Counted from the first letter of the stretch, positions 1-5,922 are shown. The stretch is DNA of 6,130 bases from Paracoccaceae bacterium (GCA_026982515.1 JALSGY010000038.1:1-6130), one strand, 5' to 3'. Numbers and translations: made by a program. Notes: a model not told the origin generated them from the letters alone.

Positions 1-541
1 GGCGTTGGGGGCGGATGTCACATTCGTCACCGGCCCGGCCAGCGTGCCCCCGCCCGAAGGCGTGAAGGTGGTGCGGGTGGAAACTGCGCGCGAGATGCTG
101 GAGGCCGTCTTGCAGGCGTTGCCGGCCGATGTGGGCGTCTTTGCCGCCGCGGTGGCCGATTGGCAGGCGGCGGGTGCAAGCGACTCGAAAATCAAGAAGA
201 AGGCCGGCGGTGCGCCTCCTGAAATCGCCTTGGCCGAGAATCCCGACATCCTGGCCACGGTGGCAGCCTTGAAGACGGACCGGCCGGCGCTGGTGGTGGG
301 ATTTGCCGCAGAAACCGACGAGGTGATCGCCAATGCCACCGCCAAGCGCCAGCGCAAGGGCTGCGACTGGATCGTCGCCAATGACGTCAGCCCCGGCACC
401 GGCATCATGGGCGGGCCGGAAAACGCGGTGACCCTGATCACCGCCGAGGGGGCTGAGGAATGGCCGCGCATGTCCAAGACCCGGGTGGCCGAGCGGCTGG
501 CGGCGCGTATCGCCGAGGCGCTGGAAGGCCAGGAGCTGTAG
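1..541 (+). CDS. coaBC: CoaBC, phosphopantothenoylcysteine synthetase (CoaB) domain, 3' part only
   Basis: This is the C-terminal ~180 residues of the bifunctional CoA-biosynthesis enzyme. The CoaB domain joins 4'-phosphopantothenate to cysteine using CTP, and the CoaC domain then decarboxylates the product. Reading is in frame from base 2; the gene starts left of the window, so the flavin-binding CoaC half (usually about 180-200 residues) is not visible. Seen directly: an AAAVADW segment, a lysine-rich KIKKK stretch matching the conserved CoaB lysine region, a LAENPDILATV segment, VGFAAET, and IVANDVSPG followed by NAVTLI. These are the standard CoaB blocks in the right order. The TAG stop is at 539-541 and no frame disruption is visible. 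The following gene is dut, and coaBC (dfp) next to dut is a widespread bacterial arrangement, which supports both calls. A stand-alone CoaB cannot be excluded because the upstream half is outside the window. Confidence 0.95.
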   Translation, partial: ALGADVTFVTGPASVPPPEGVKVVRVETAREMLEAVLQALPADVGVFAAAVADWQAAGASDSKIKKKAGGAPPEIALAENPDILATVAALKTDRPALVVGFAAETDEVIANATAKRQRKGCDWIVANDVSPGTGIMGGPENAVTLITAEGAEEWPRMSKTRVAERLAARIAEALEGQEL

Positions 542-551
542 ATGTCCGTGC

Positions 552-575
552 AGCGAGGAAGAAAGCGAGGAAGAA
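552..575 (+). repeat. Perfect 12-bp tandem duplication in the coaBC-dut gap
   Basis: The unit AGCGAGGAAGAA occurs twice back to back (552-563 and 564-575) in the 44-base gap between the coaBC stop and the dut start. Each copy holds a GAGGAAG purine core resembling a Shine-Dalgarno sequence. Only the second copy lies near the dut start, and it runs on into AAGGGGAAAGGGG. The origin by local duplication is inferred from the perfect identity. Confidence 0.85.
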
Positions 576-579
576 GGGG
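574..579 (+). promoter_or_regulatory. Ribosome binding site deciding the dut start
   Basis: AAGGGG ends six bases before the GTG at 586, within an all-purine run from 567 to 586. It favours GTG 586 over the in-frame ATG at 607, which has no comparable purine box at the right distance. The second GAGGAAG core at 567-573 is an alternative pairing site, 12 bases away. Confidence 0.55.
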
Positions 580-585
580 AAAGGG

Positions 586-1053
586 GTGCGCGTAACCGTC
601 AGGATCATGCGCGAGGAAGGCGCCGATCCGGCGGTGCCGCTGCCGGCCTATGAAAGCGCGGGCGCGGCGGGGGCCGATCTGCGCGCCAACCTGCCCGCGG
701 CCCAGCGCGGCAGCGGGGTGACGCTGCCGCCGGGGGGGCGGGCGCTGATCCCCACCGGGCTGCGGGTGGCCATCCCCGAAGGCCATGAGATGCAGATCCG
801 CCCGCGTTCTGGCCTGGCGCTGAAGCACGGGATAACGCTGGCCAACAGCCCCGGCACCATCGACAGCGACTACCGCGGGCCTGTGGGGGTGATCCTGCTC
901 AATCTCGGCGATGCTCCCTTTGTCGTGACCCATGGCGAGCGCATCGCCCAGGCGGTGATCGCTCCGGTGGCGCGGGCGGAATTTGTCGCCGTCGCCACGC
1001 TTGACGAAACCGCCCGCGGCAGCGGCGGCTTCGGATCCACCGGGCGCGGCTGA
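586..1053 (+). CDS. dut: Deoxyuridine 5'-triphosphate nucleotidohydrolase (dUTPase)
   Basis: This is a trimeric cytosolic dUTPase that hydrolyses dUTP to dUMP and pyrophosphate, keeping uracil out of DNA and supplying dTMP synthesis. All five family motifs are visible in order: AGAAGADLRA (motif 1), PRSGLALKHGI (motif 2, with the nucleotide-binding PRSG), GTIDSDYRGPVGVILLNLG (motif 3, with the catalytic-water Asp and the uracil-binding hairpin), RIAQAVIAP (motif 4) and the glycine-rich GSGGFGSTGRG at the C-terminus (motif 5, which closes over the substrate). The chosen GTG start gives 155 residues, normal for the family, and begins the typical beta strand VRVTVRI. ATG 607 would trim seven residues of that strand and is less likely. 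The frame stays open upstream into coaBC, but that extension is low-complexity Arg/Lys/Ala and is not dUTPase-like. The stop TGA overlaps the next gene's ATG by one base, implying translational coupling. A G7 run lies inside the gene (732-738) without disturbing the frame. Confidence 0.96.
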   Translation: MRVTVRIMREEGADPAVPLPAYESAGAAGADLRANLPAAQRGSGVTLPPGGRALIPTGLRVAIPEGHEMQIRPRSGLALKHGITLANSPGTIDSDYRGPVGVILLNLGDAPFVVTHGERIAQAVIAPVARAEFVAVATLDETARGSGGFGSTGRG

Positions 1054-2087
1054 TGCTCTGGTTCCTGATTGCCGCCGCCGCCATCTGGGGGCTGGGCCGC
1101 CTGATGAAGGCACCGCATTCCGCCCGCTGGACGATGATCGGCATCCTCTATCTGGGCGTGGTGCTGGCCGTGGCCCTGCTGCCTGAGGGCAATCCTCTTC
1201 GCGTGGCCCTTGGTGCCAGCCTGGCCGAATGGCTGATGGTCGGTGTCTTCGCGGTGGCGATCTGGGGCTATGTTGCTGTTCTGCGCTGGCTCAAGGCGCG
1301 GGCGGCCCGAAATGCGCCGAAACGGCCCCAGCGGCTATTCTCCGACACCGAACTGGAACGCTACGCCCGCCACATCGTGCTGCGCGAGTTGGGCGGGCCG
1401 GGGCAGAAGCGCCTCAAGGAGGCGAAGGTTCTGGTGGTGGGGGCCGGGGGGCTGGGCTCTCCGGCGCTGCTTTACCTGGCCGCGGCCGGGGTGGGCACCA
1501 TCGGGGTGATAGACGACGACAGGGTGGAAAACTCCAACCTTCAGCGCCAGGTGATCCATGACGACGAGGCGATCGGCACGCCCAAGGTGTTCTCGGCCGA
1601 GGCGGCGATGAAGGCGCAGAACCCGGCGGTTGTGGTCAGGCCCTACCACCGGCGGCTGAGCGAGGAGATCGCCGCCGATCTGATCGGCGAGTATGACCTG
1701 GTGCTCGACGGCACCGACAATTTCGCCACCCGCTACCTGGTCAACCGGATATGTGCCGGGCAGGGCAAGCCGCTGATCGCCGCGGCGCTGTCGCAGTGGG
1801 AGGGGCAGATCTCCACCTACGATCCGGCCCGCGGCGCGCCCTGCTACCAGTGCGTCTTTCCCCGGGCCCCGGCTGCGGGGCTGGCGCCCTCATGTGCCGA
1901 GGCCGGGGTGCTTGGCCCGCTGCCCGGGGTGGTGGGTGCGATGATGGCGGTGGAGGCGGTAAAGGTGATCACCGGGGCGGGCGAGAGCCTGCGCGGGCGG
2001 ATGATGATCTATGATGCGCTTTACGGCGAGAACCGCACTGTGGCGCTCAGCCCCCGGCCCGACTGCCCGGTGTGTGGCAAGGGGTGA
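1053..2087 (+). CDS. moeB: Membrane-anchored MoeB/ThiF-family adenylyltransferase
   Basis: This is an E1-like enzyme that adenylates the C-terminal Gly-Gly of a sulfur-carrier protein (MoaD for molybdopterin, ThiS for thiamine) so that it can be thiolated. The catalytic domain covers roughly residues 95-344. It shows the GAGGLGS nucleotide-binding loop (130-136), DDD at 154-156, the NLQRQ motif with its ATP-contacting Arg (162-166), DGTDN (219-223), two zinc CxxC pairs (264/267 and 338/341) and Cys281 in SCAEAGV, which aligns with the conserved Cys of E. coli MoeB. About 85 extra N-terminal residues hold three hydrophobic segments (about 2-16, 26-43 and 57-78) followed by a basic linker, so the enzyme is probably held at the inner membrane facing the cytoplasm. 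There is no C-terminal rhodanese domain. The start codon overlaps the dut stop (TGATG), which supports the long form. MoeB is preferred over ThiF by overall similarity, but no carrier-protein gene is adjacent to settle it. Confidence 0.9.
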   Translation: MLWFLIAAAAIWGLGRLMKAPHSARWTMIGILYLGVVLAVALLPEGNPLRVALGASLAEWLMVGVFAVAIWGYVAVLRWLKARAARNAPKRPQRLFSDTELERYARHIVLRELGGPGQKRLKEAKVLVVGAGGLGSPALLYLAAAGVGTIGVIDDDRVENSNLQRQVIHDDEAIGTPKVFSAEAAMKAQNPAVVVRPYHRRLSEEIAADLIGEYDLVLDGTDNFATRYLVNRICAGQGKPLIAAALSQWEGQISTYDPARGAPCYQCVFPRAPAAGLAPSCAEAGVLGPLPGVVGAMMAVEAVKVITGAGESLRGRMMIYDALYGENRTVALSPRPDCPVCGKG

Positions 2088-2241
2088 GGGACGCCTGTCG
2101 GCCCCGGCATCGCGATTTTCCTGTAGGTTTCCGGGCCGGCGCGGCTAGAGCATGTCGCCCCGGATCGGACCGCCTCTGCCGGGAACAGCAGGGCGGGCGC
2201 GTGCCCGGGCCGCTCGCGCGATTCGGGCCAGCAGAACTTGA
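2088..2241. other. Convergent intergenic gap, no clear terminator
   Basis: These 154 bases separate the convergent MoeB-like and cation-exporter genes. I see only weak GC-rich hairpins: GGCCCCGG at 2100-2107 against CCGGGCC at 2131-2137 with a bulge and a 23-base loop, and GGGC/GCCC at 2195-2206 with a 4-base loop. Neither is followed by a T-run on either strand. Any termination here is therefore weak, bidirectional or factor-dependent; the last is inference. No plausible small gene is visible. Confidence 0.5.
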
Positions 2242-3189
2242 TCAGATGCGACTGGCCCCATGGCTGCGTCCTCCCCTCGCCGGGGGGGGCTTCGTCGGAT
2301 CCTCGGGGTGGGGCGGCACGCCCACCGGATCCTTGTGGATGATCACGTCGGCCTGGGGAAATTCCTTCAGGATCGCCCGGCGCAGAGCCGCCCCGATGGC
2401 ATGGGCCTCCTCCAGCGTCTGGTTTCCGTCGAGCTCGATATGCAGGTTGATGAAAACCTTCGAGCCGGCGGTGCGCGTCTTGAGATCATGGTAACCGTGC
2501 ACCCCCGGCCAGGAGGCGGCCATCCCGGCGATGCGCTCTACCATCCGGGGGTCGGCGCGGCGATCCATCAGCGCATCCCATGCCCTCTTGCCGATACGGG
2601 ATGCGCCGAAGGCCAGCATCAGTGCCGCCCCCAGTGCCACCACGCTGTCGATGTAGCTCACCCCGAACCGGGCCGAGGCCCACAACGAGAGGATCGCCCC
2701 GATATTGGGGATCAGGTCGCTCAGGTAATGCAGGGAATCGGCGGCCACCACCCGGTTGCCGGTGCGCCGCACCACGCGGCGCTGCCAGACGACCAGACCC
2801 ATGGTCAGGACGATCGCCAGCATCATGACCACCATGCCGCGCCCCTCCGCGGCCAGCGCCGGGGGCTCGTCTGCCAGCAGCCGGCCCACGGCGGCCCAGC
2901 CGATCACCCCGGCGGAGACCATGATGAACAGGCTCTGGCCCAGCGCGGTGAGGTCTTCGGCCGAGGTGTGACCGAAGGCGTGGTCTTCGTCGGGCGGACG
3001 GGCGGCATAGATGATCGCGATCAGCCCGGCCAGCGAGACCATCAGGTCCATCGCGCTGTCGGCCAGCGAGGCGGCTACCGAAAGCGCCCCCGTCTCGCCC
3101 AGCGCCCACAGCTTGGCGATCACCAGCAGCAGTGCCACCGAGACGGAGAACAGGCCAGCGCTGAGGTTGAGGCGGTTGTCGTCGGGCAT
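2242..3189 (-). CDS. Cation diffusion facilitator, FieF/YiiP-type divalent metal exporter
   Basis: This is an inner-membrane proton-coupled antiporter of the CDF family, expected to export Zn(II), Fe(II) or related divalent ions. Aligning from memory to E. coli YiiP, all metal sites are present (numbered from the chosen Met). The transport site is Asp44, Asp48, His154 and Asp158 (SLADSAMD and HYLSD). The second site is Asp67, His70 and His74 in DEDHAFGH. The cytoplasmic-domain residues are His234, His250, His263, His285 and Asp287 (ending IIHKDP). Hydrophobic segments fit the usual six transmembrane helices, followed by the ferredoxin-like C-terminal domain. A Pro/Gly/Arg-rich tail of about 25 residues follows IIHKDP. 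The start is uncertain. ATG 3189 begins the family-like MPDDNRLNLS but has no clear ribosome binding site; ATG 3255 would add 22 residues and overlaps the upstream stop as ATGA, suggesting coupling. Intact metal sites point to Zn/Fe transport, but the exact ion cannot be read from sequence. Confidence 0.93.
   Translation of the reverse strand: MPDDNRLNLSAGLFSVSVALLLVIAKLWALGETGALSVAASLADSAMDLMVSLAGLIAIIYAARPPDEDHAFGHTSAEDLTALGQSLFIMVSAGVIGWAAVGRLLADEPPALAAEGRGMVVMMLAIVLTMGLVVWQRRVVRRTGNRVVAADSLHYLSDLIPNIGAILSLWASARFGVSYIDSVVALGAALMLAFGASRIGKRAWDALMDRRADPRMVERIAGMAASWPGVHGYHDLKTRTAGSKVFINLHIELDGNQTLEEAHAIGAALRRAILKEFPQADVIIHKDPVGVPPHPEDPTKPPPARGGRSHGASRI
2282..2289. repeat. Homopolymer G8 (C8 in the coding strand)
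   Basis: Eight consecutive G lie within the last 20 codons of the cation-exporter gene, reading Lys-Pro-Pro-Pro-Ala on the coding strand. The run falls after the last conserved residue (IIHKDP), so slippage would change only the dispensable-looking tail and the stop position. Confidence 0.9.
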
Positions 3190-3251
3190 GGCGGGGCCGG
3201 GGTTGCCAGGGATTGTCCCACGCCTACCCCAAGGCGCGGCCGCCCTCAACC

Positions 3252-4247
3252 TCATGCGCGGGCCAGGGCCGATTCGCGAATGCGCGTCCAGGCGCGCTCT
3301 TCAAAGGCGGCGTCGCGCGGCTCCAGACATTGCCGGCCGAGGAACCAGAAGAAATATTTCCCGAAGGGAAAATCCGCCATCTCGCGCGCCCCTTCGCGCA
3401 CTGCCAGATGCAGATCGTCCATGTTGCGCGGGCTCAGGGTGGCGTGGCGGTAGTCGGCCGGCGCGCAGGTGATCACCGCCTTTCTCTGAATCAGGGCCTC
3501 GAACCCGGCCGAGGAGGCATGGGTCACCACCACCCTGGCCGCCTGTGCCAGATCGTGGATGGAGGCATGGCTGAGGCGCACGTTCTCCAGCCCTTCGCAA
3601 AGCGCCCTGATCCGGCGAATCAGGCGAGGCGAACTGTCCGGGTGCGGCTTCACGAAGACGGGCCGCCCCGCCGCCGCCTCGGCGGTGCCGCGGATCATCT
3701 CCTCGGTGCTCAACCGCCGCCCCGAGACCTCCTCGTCCGCCTGCCTTTGCAGGAAGATGGCGGCGGCGGCCGCCTCTTGCGGTTCGCGTGCCGGCTGCGG
3801 CAGGCCTGAGACGTTCTCGCGCAGCATGAAGCCGCTGACTCCGTTGAAGAAATACTCCGCTTCGGGGCTTTCGATCCGGTCCGGGTCGAACCTCCTGCAG
3901 CGGATGGAGGAGTTTTCCTTCGTGCCGGACCCGTCCAGATACCAGAACCCCGGCACATGGGCCGGGCCGGCGTGCAGGGCATTCATGCCGTGCGGCGCGG
4001 GGCCGCCCACCACGACATGCAGGTGGTCCTGTTCGGCCAGAACCTGCGAGGCCGCACCGCCCAGCGCGGTGACGCGCATCGCCACCCCCTCGGCGGCCAG
4101 CCGGCGGGCCAGCCCGGTGAAGAAGGGCACCTGTCCGCCGCGGATGGGGCCAAGCCAGGGCAGGGCGGCATGCACCACCACCGACCGGCCTTCGAGGCCG
4201 GCCCGGCGCTTCGGCCGGGCATCGAGAGAGGCGGCGGCGCGCTGCAC
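3252..4247 (-). CDS. Capsule polysaccharide synthesis (KpsS-like) glycosyltransferase-type protein
   Basis: This 331-residue cytosolic protein looks like the capsule-synthesis/export family (KpsS/KpsC-like, GT-B-type fold). Seen in the C-terminal half: VFVKPHPDSS (about 198-206), then a helix and VVVTHASSAGFEALIQRKAVI (about 239-259), then ADYRHATLSPRNMDDL, and an aromatic FGKYFFWFLGRQC near the end. This succession of KPHP, TxxSSxGxEAL and xDY is the family signature for nucleotide-sugar and acceptor handling. The N-terminal half (VVVHAALPWLGPIRGGQ, and GFWYLDGSG near residue 101) is less familiar, and I cannot name sugar or acceptor. There is no signal peptide or transmembrane helix. GTG 4247 is chosen because AGGGA lies six bases upstream and only two bases separate it from the SH3 gene's stop; extending to ATG 4349 would overlap that gene by about 100 bases. 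The 3' end overlaps the longer possible start of the cation-exporter gene. No capsule transporter genes are in view, so this is an orphan within the window. Confidence 0.72.
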   Translation of the reverse strand: MQRAAASLDARPKRRAGLEGRSVVVHAALPWLGPIRGGQVPFFTGLARRLAAEGVAMRVTALGGAASQVLAEQDHLHVVVGGPAPHGMNALHAGPAHVPGFWYLDGSGTKENSSIRCRRFDPDRIESPEAEYFFNGVSGFMLRENVSGLPQPAREPQEAAAAAIFLQRQADEEVSGRRLSTEEMIRGTAEAAAGRPVFVKPHPDSSPRLIRRIRALCEGLENVRLSHASIHDLAQAARVVVTHASSAGFEALIQRKAVITCAPADYRHATLSPRNMDDLHLAVREGAREMADFPFGKYFFWFLGRQCLEPRDAAFEERAWTRIRESALARA

Positions 4248-4249
4248 GG

Positions 4250-4771
4250 CTATTCCCTGATCTCGTCGGGGCGCACCCCCCACAGGGCCTTTTTCTCGAC
4301 CCAGCCGCGATACTTCCCGGTCTTGATGCGGCACCACTCCAGGGTGCATTCGCCCAGCCGGGCGATTACCCCCGCCTCGGCATAGGCGTTGATCTGGGCC
4401 TCGCGGTCGGGGCGGGCGCGAAGCGGGGTCAGATCCTGCTCGACGATCACCGTGCGCACACCCGACAGCAAAGAGTAATGCACCCAGCCGCCGGCGCCGT
4501 CCTTGTCCACCACCCGGCGCCAGTTCTCGTATTCGGCAACGATTTCCAGAGGCATGCCGCGGCGCTTGAACACCCAGTCGATGCGATGGGTCAGCGAGGG
4601 GCCGCGGCGGATGTTGGCATCGTCGGTCTTGAGTGAAACGAAGCGCGGCAGCGGCAGGTTGGTCACCGGCCCGCGCACCCCATGGCCCGATGTCACCGGA
4701 TCTGCGCGCATCACCGCCGGCATGGCCATCACGATCATGCCCAGCGCCAGCGCTGCCAGTTTCGCTCGCAT
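4250..4771 (-). CDS. Exported protein with two bacterial SH3 (SH3_4-type) domains
   Basis: This is a predicted periplasmic 173-residue protein. The N-terminus MRAKLAALALGMIVMAMPAV is a classic Sec signal (positive n-region, hydrophobic core) with likely cleavage after Ala23 (MRA before DPV). Two SH3-like repeats follow. Repeat 1 spans about residues 43-107 (SLKTDDANIRRGPS, then WRRVVDKDG, GGWVHYSLLSG). Repeat 2 spans about 113-166 (LTPLRARPD, then CTLEWCRIKTG, YRGWVEKKALWGV). Cys142 and Cys147 in repeat 2 could form a disulfide in the periplasm. Such domains usually bind peptidoglycan or proteins, but the ligand is not known from sequence. ATG 4771 is chosen because GGAG sits six bases upstream and the signal peptide then begins normally; ATG 4789 and ATG 4861 in the same frame lack this. 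The gene is divergent from the reductase gene and is the first of an apparent three-gene operon with the KpsS-like protein and the cation exporter. The stop TAG is two bases before the next start. Confidence 0.88.
   Translation of the reverse strand: MRAKLAALALGMIVMAMPAVMRADPVTSGHGVRGPVTNLPLPRFVSLKTDDANIRRGPSLTHRIDWVFKRRGMPLEIVAEYENWRRVVDKDGAGGWVHYSLLSGVRTVIVEQDLTPLRARPDREAQINAYAEAGVIARLGECTLEWCRIKTGKYRGWVEKKALWGVRPDEIRE
4254..4258 (-). promoter_or_regulatory. Ribosome binding site for the KpsS-like gene
   Basis: AGGGA on the minus strand lies inside the last codons of the SH3 gene, six bases before GTG 4247. It supports a GTG start and translational linkage of the two genes. Confidence 0.6.
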
Positions 4772-4777
4772 GTTCTG

Positions 4778-4781
4778 CTCC
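4778..4781 (-). promoter_or_regulatory. Ribosome binding site for the SH3 gene
   Basis: GGAG on the minus strand is six bases before ATG 4771. It decides this start over the in-frame ATG at 4789, whose use would place this box inside the coding region. Confidence 0.65.
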
Positions 4782-4891
4782 GCCTGCATTGGGTGCGGAT
4801 CATGCCGGAAATCCGCCCGGCCTGCCCGCTTGTTCTTGTGCCTTGGCTCGTTCCTTGTCACTTTGCCCTCATGCGCGCCGTTTGAAAAGAT

Positions 4892-4897
4892 GGGAGG
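4892..4897 (+). promoter_or_regulatory. Ribosome binding site for the glyoxylate reductase gene
   Basis: GGGAGG lies eight bases before ATG 4906 and selects it over the long upstream open frame. Confidence 0.75.
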
Positions 4898-4905
4898 CCC
4901 GCCCG

Positions 4906-5892
4906 ATGCCTGCAGAACGCCTGAGTGTTGTCGTTACGCGACGGTTGCCCGAAGTGGTCGAGACCCGGATGAAGGAGCTGTTCGATGTCGAGCTGCGCGA
5001 GGACGACACGCCGATGGCGCGCGAGGCCCTGGCCGAGGCGATGCAGCGCGCCGATGTCCTGGTTCCCACGCTTACCGATCAGATCGATCAGGCGCTGCTG
5101 GCACGGGCTGGCGACAAGCTGAAGCTGATCGCCAATTACGGCGCGGGGGTGGACCACATCGACATCCACACCGCCCGCCAGCGCGGCATCCTGGTTTCCA
5201 ACACCCCCGGGGTGGTCACCGACGATACCGCCGACATGACCATCGCCCTCATCCTTGCCGTCACCCGGCGCATCCCCGAGGGGCTGGCGATGATGCAGAA
5301 GGGCACATGGGAGGGCTGGGCCCCGACCGCGCTTCTGGGCGGGCGCATCGCGGGGCGGCGGCTGGGCATTCTGGGCATGGGGCGGATCGGCCAGGCGGTG
5401 GCACGTCGGGCGCGCGCCTTCGGGATGCAGGTGCATTACCACAACCGCCGCCGCCTGCGCCCCGAAACGGAGCAGGAGCTTGAGGCCACCTGGTGGGATT
5501 CGCTCGACCAGATGGTGGCGAGGATGGATGTCCTTTCCATCAACTGTCCGCACACGCCCTCGACCTACCACCTCATCAACGCCCGGCGGCTGAAGCTGAT
5601 GAAGCCCTCCGCGGTGATCGTGAACACCTCGCGTGGCGAGGTGATCGACGAGAATGCGCTCACCCGGGGCCTGCGCGCCGGAGAGATCGCCGGCGCGGGG
5701 CTGGATGTGTTCGAACGCGGCCATGAGATCAACCCGCGTCTGCGCGAGCTGCCCAATGTCGTGCTGCTGCCGCACATGGGATCGGCCACCGTTGAGGGGC
5801 GCATCGAGATGGGGGAAAAGGTGATCATCAACATCAAGACCTTCGCCGACGGCCACCGCCCCCCCGATCTGGTCGTGCCGGGGATGCTGTGA
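4906..5892 (+). CDS. gyaR: Glyoxylate/hydroxypyruvate reductase (D-glycerate dehydrogenase), D-2-hydroxyacid dehydrogenase family
   Basis: This cytosolic oxidoreductase of 328 residues (normal length) reduces glyoxylate to glycolate and hydroxypyruvate to D-glycerate. Seen directly: NYGAGVDHID (77-86), the substrate-side loop of the family; the Rossmann fingerprint GMGRIG at 157-162; HNRRR (179-183) at the end of the second beta strand, with no acidic residue, which favours NADPH over NADH; Arg243 in NTSRGEVIDE, the substrate-binding arginine; and His290 in LLPHMGSAT, the catalytic histidine. The usual DVF-x-x-EP motif is altered: the sequence reads DVFERGHEIN, so the position of the catalytic Glu, counted from DVF, is Gly272, with Glu270 and Glu274 nearby. 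The C-terminus (EGRIEMGEKVIINIKTF, then GHRPPD) is typical of alphaproteobacterial GyaR. The ribosome binding site and conserved N-terminus fix ATG 4906; no stop codon blocks the frame upstream, but that stretch is antisense to the SH3 gene. It is divergent from the SH3 operon. Confidence 0.92.
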   Translation: MPAERLSVVVTRRLPEVVETRMKELFDVELREDDTPMAREALAEAMQRADVLVPTLTDQIDQALLARAGDKLKLIANYGAGVDHIDIHTARQRGILVSNTPGVVTDDTADMTIALILAVTRRIPEGLAMMQKGTWEGWAPTALLGGRIAGRRLGILGMGRIGQAVARRARAFGMQVHYHNRRRLRPETEQELEATWWDSLDQMVARMDVLSINCPHTPSTYHLINARRLKLMKPSAVIVNTSRGEVIDENALTRGLRAGEIAGAGLDVFERGHEINPRLRELPNVVLLPHMGSATVEGRIEMGEKVIINIKTFADGHRPPDLVVPGML

Positions 5893-5900
5893 GCGGCCGT

Positions 5901-5917
5901 TCCGACAAATTGTCGCA
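5901..5917. promoter_or_regulatory. Inverted repeat, candidate operator
   Basis: CGACAA (5903-5908) and TTGTCG (5910-5915) form a perfect 6-bp inverted repeat around a single central A. The symmetry extends to 8-bp arms with one mismatch (5902/5916). It begins nine bases after the reductase stop and lies just upstream of a candidate promoter for the next gene. The size and compactness fit a dimeric regulator site. A transcription terminator is unlikely, because there is no usable loop or T-run. The regulator is unknown. Confidence 0.5.
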
Positions 5918-5922
5918 TCACG

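Larger units (their letters stand above)
4772..4905. promoter_or_regulatory. Divergent promoter region between the SH3 and glyoxylate reductase genes
   Basis: These 134 bases lie between two divergent starts, so promoters for both directions must be here unless transcription enters from further away. TTGTCA at 4855-4860 is a good -35 match on the + strand, but no acceptable -10 follows at 16-18 bases. On the minus strand I see no convincing pair. A 6-bp inverted repeat, GCGGAT (4795-4800) and ATCCGC (4811-4816), lies in the SH3-gene leader and could be an operator or a small hairpin. Confidence 0.45.

Noticed and set aside
460..585. N-terminal extension of dut into coaBC
   Set aside because: The added 42 residues are Ala/Arg/Gly/Lys-rich, unlike any dUTPase, and the good ribosome binding site sits just before GTG 586.
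542..595. 17-codon frame ATG to TAA in the coaBC-dut gap, possible leader peptide
   Set aside because: It follows the coaBC stop directly (TAGATG) but is Arg/Gly-rich low complexity produced by the tandem repeat, with no attenuator-like structure after it.
2100..2228. Possible terminator hairpins between the convergent genes
   Set aside because: Stems are short or bulged, loops are long, and no T-run follows on either strand; such GC-rich matches are expected by chance.
2260..3453. 397-codon open frame on the + strand
   Set aside because: It is antisense to the metal exporter and the end of the glycosyltransferase gene, is rich in His, Gly, Arg and Gln with no family motif, and is explained by high GC leaving few stop codons.
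4248..4349. Longer start for the KpsS-like gene
   Set aside because: It would overlap the SH3 coding region by about 100 bases; GTG 4247 has a well-placed ribosome binding site and is two bases after the SH3 stop.
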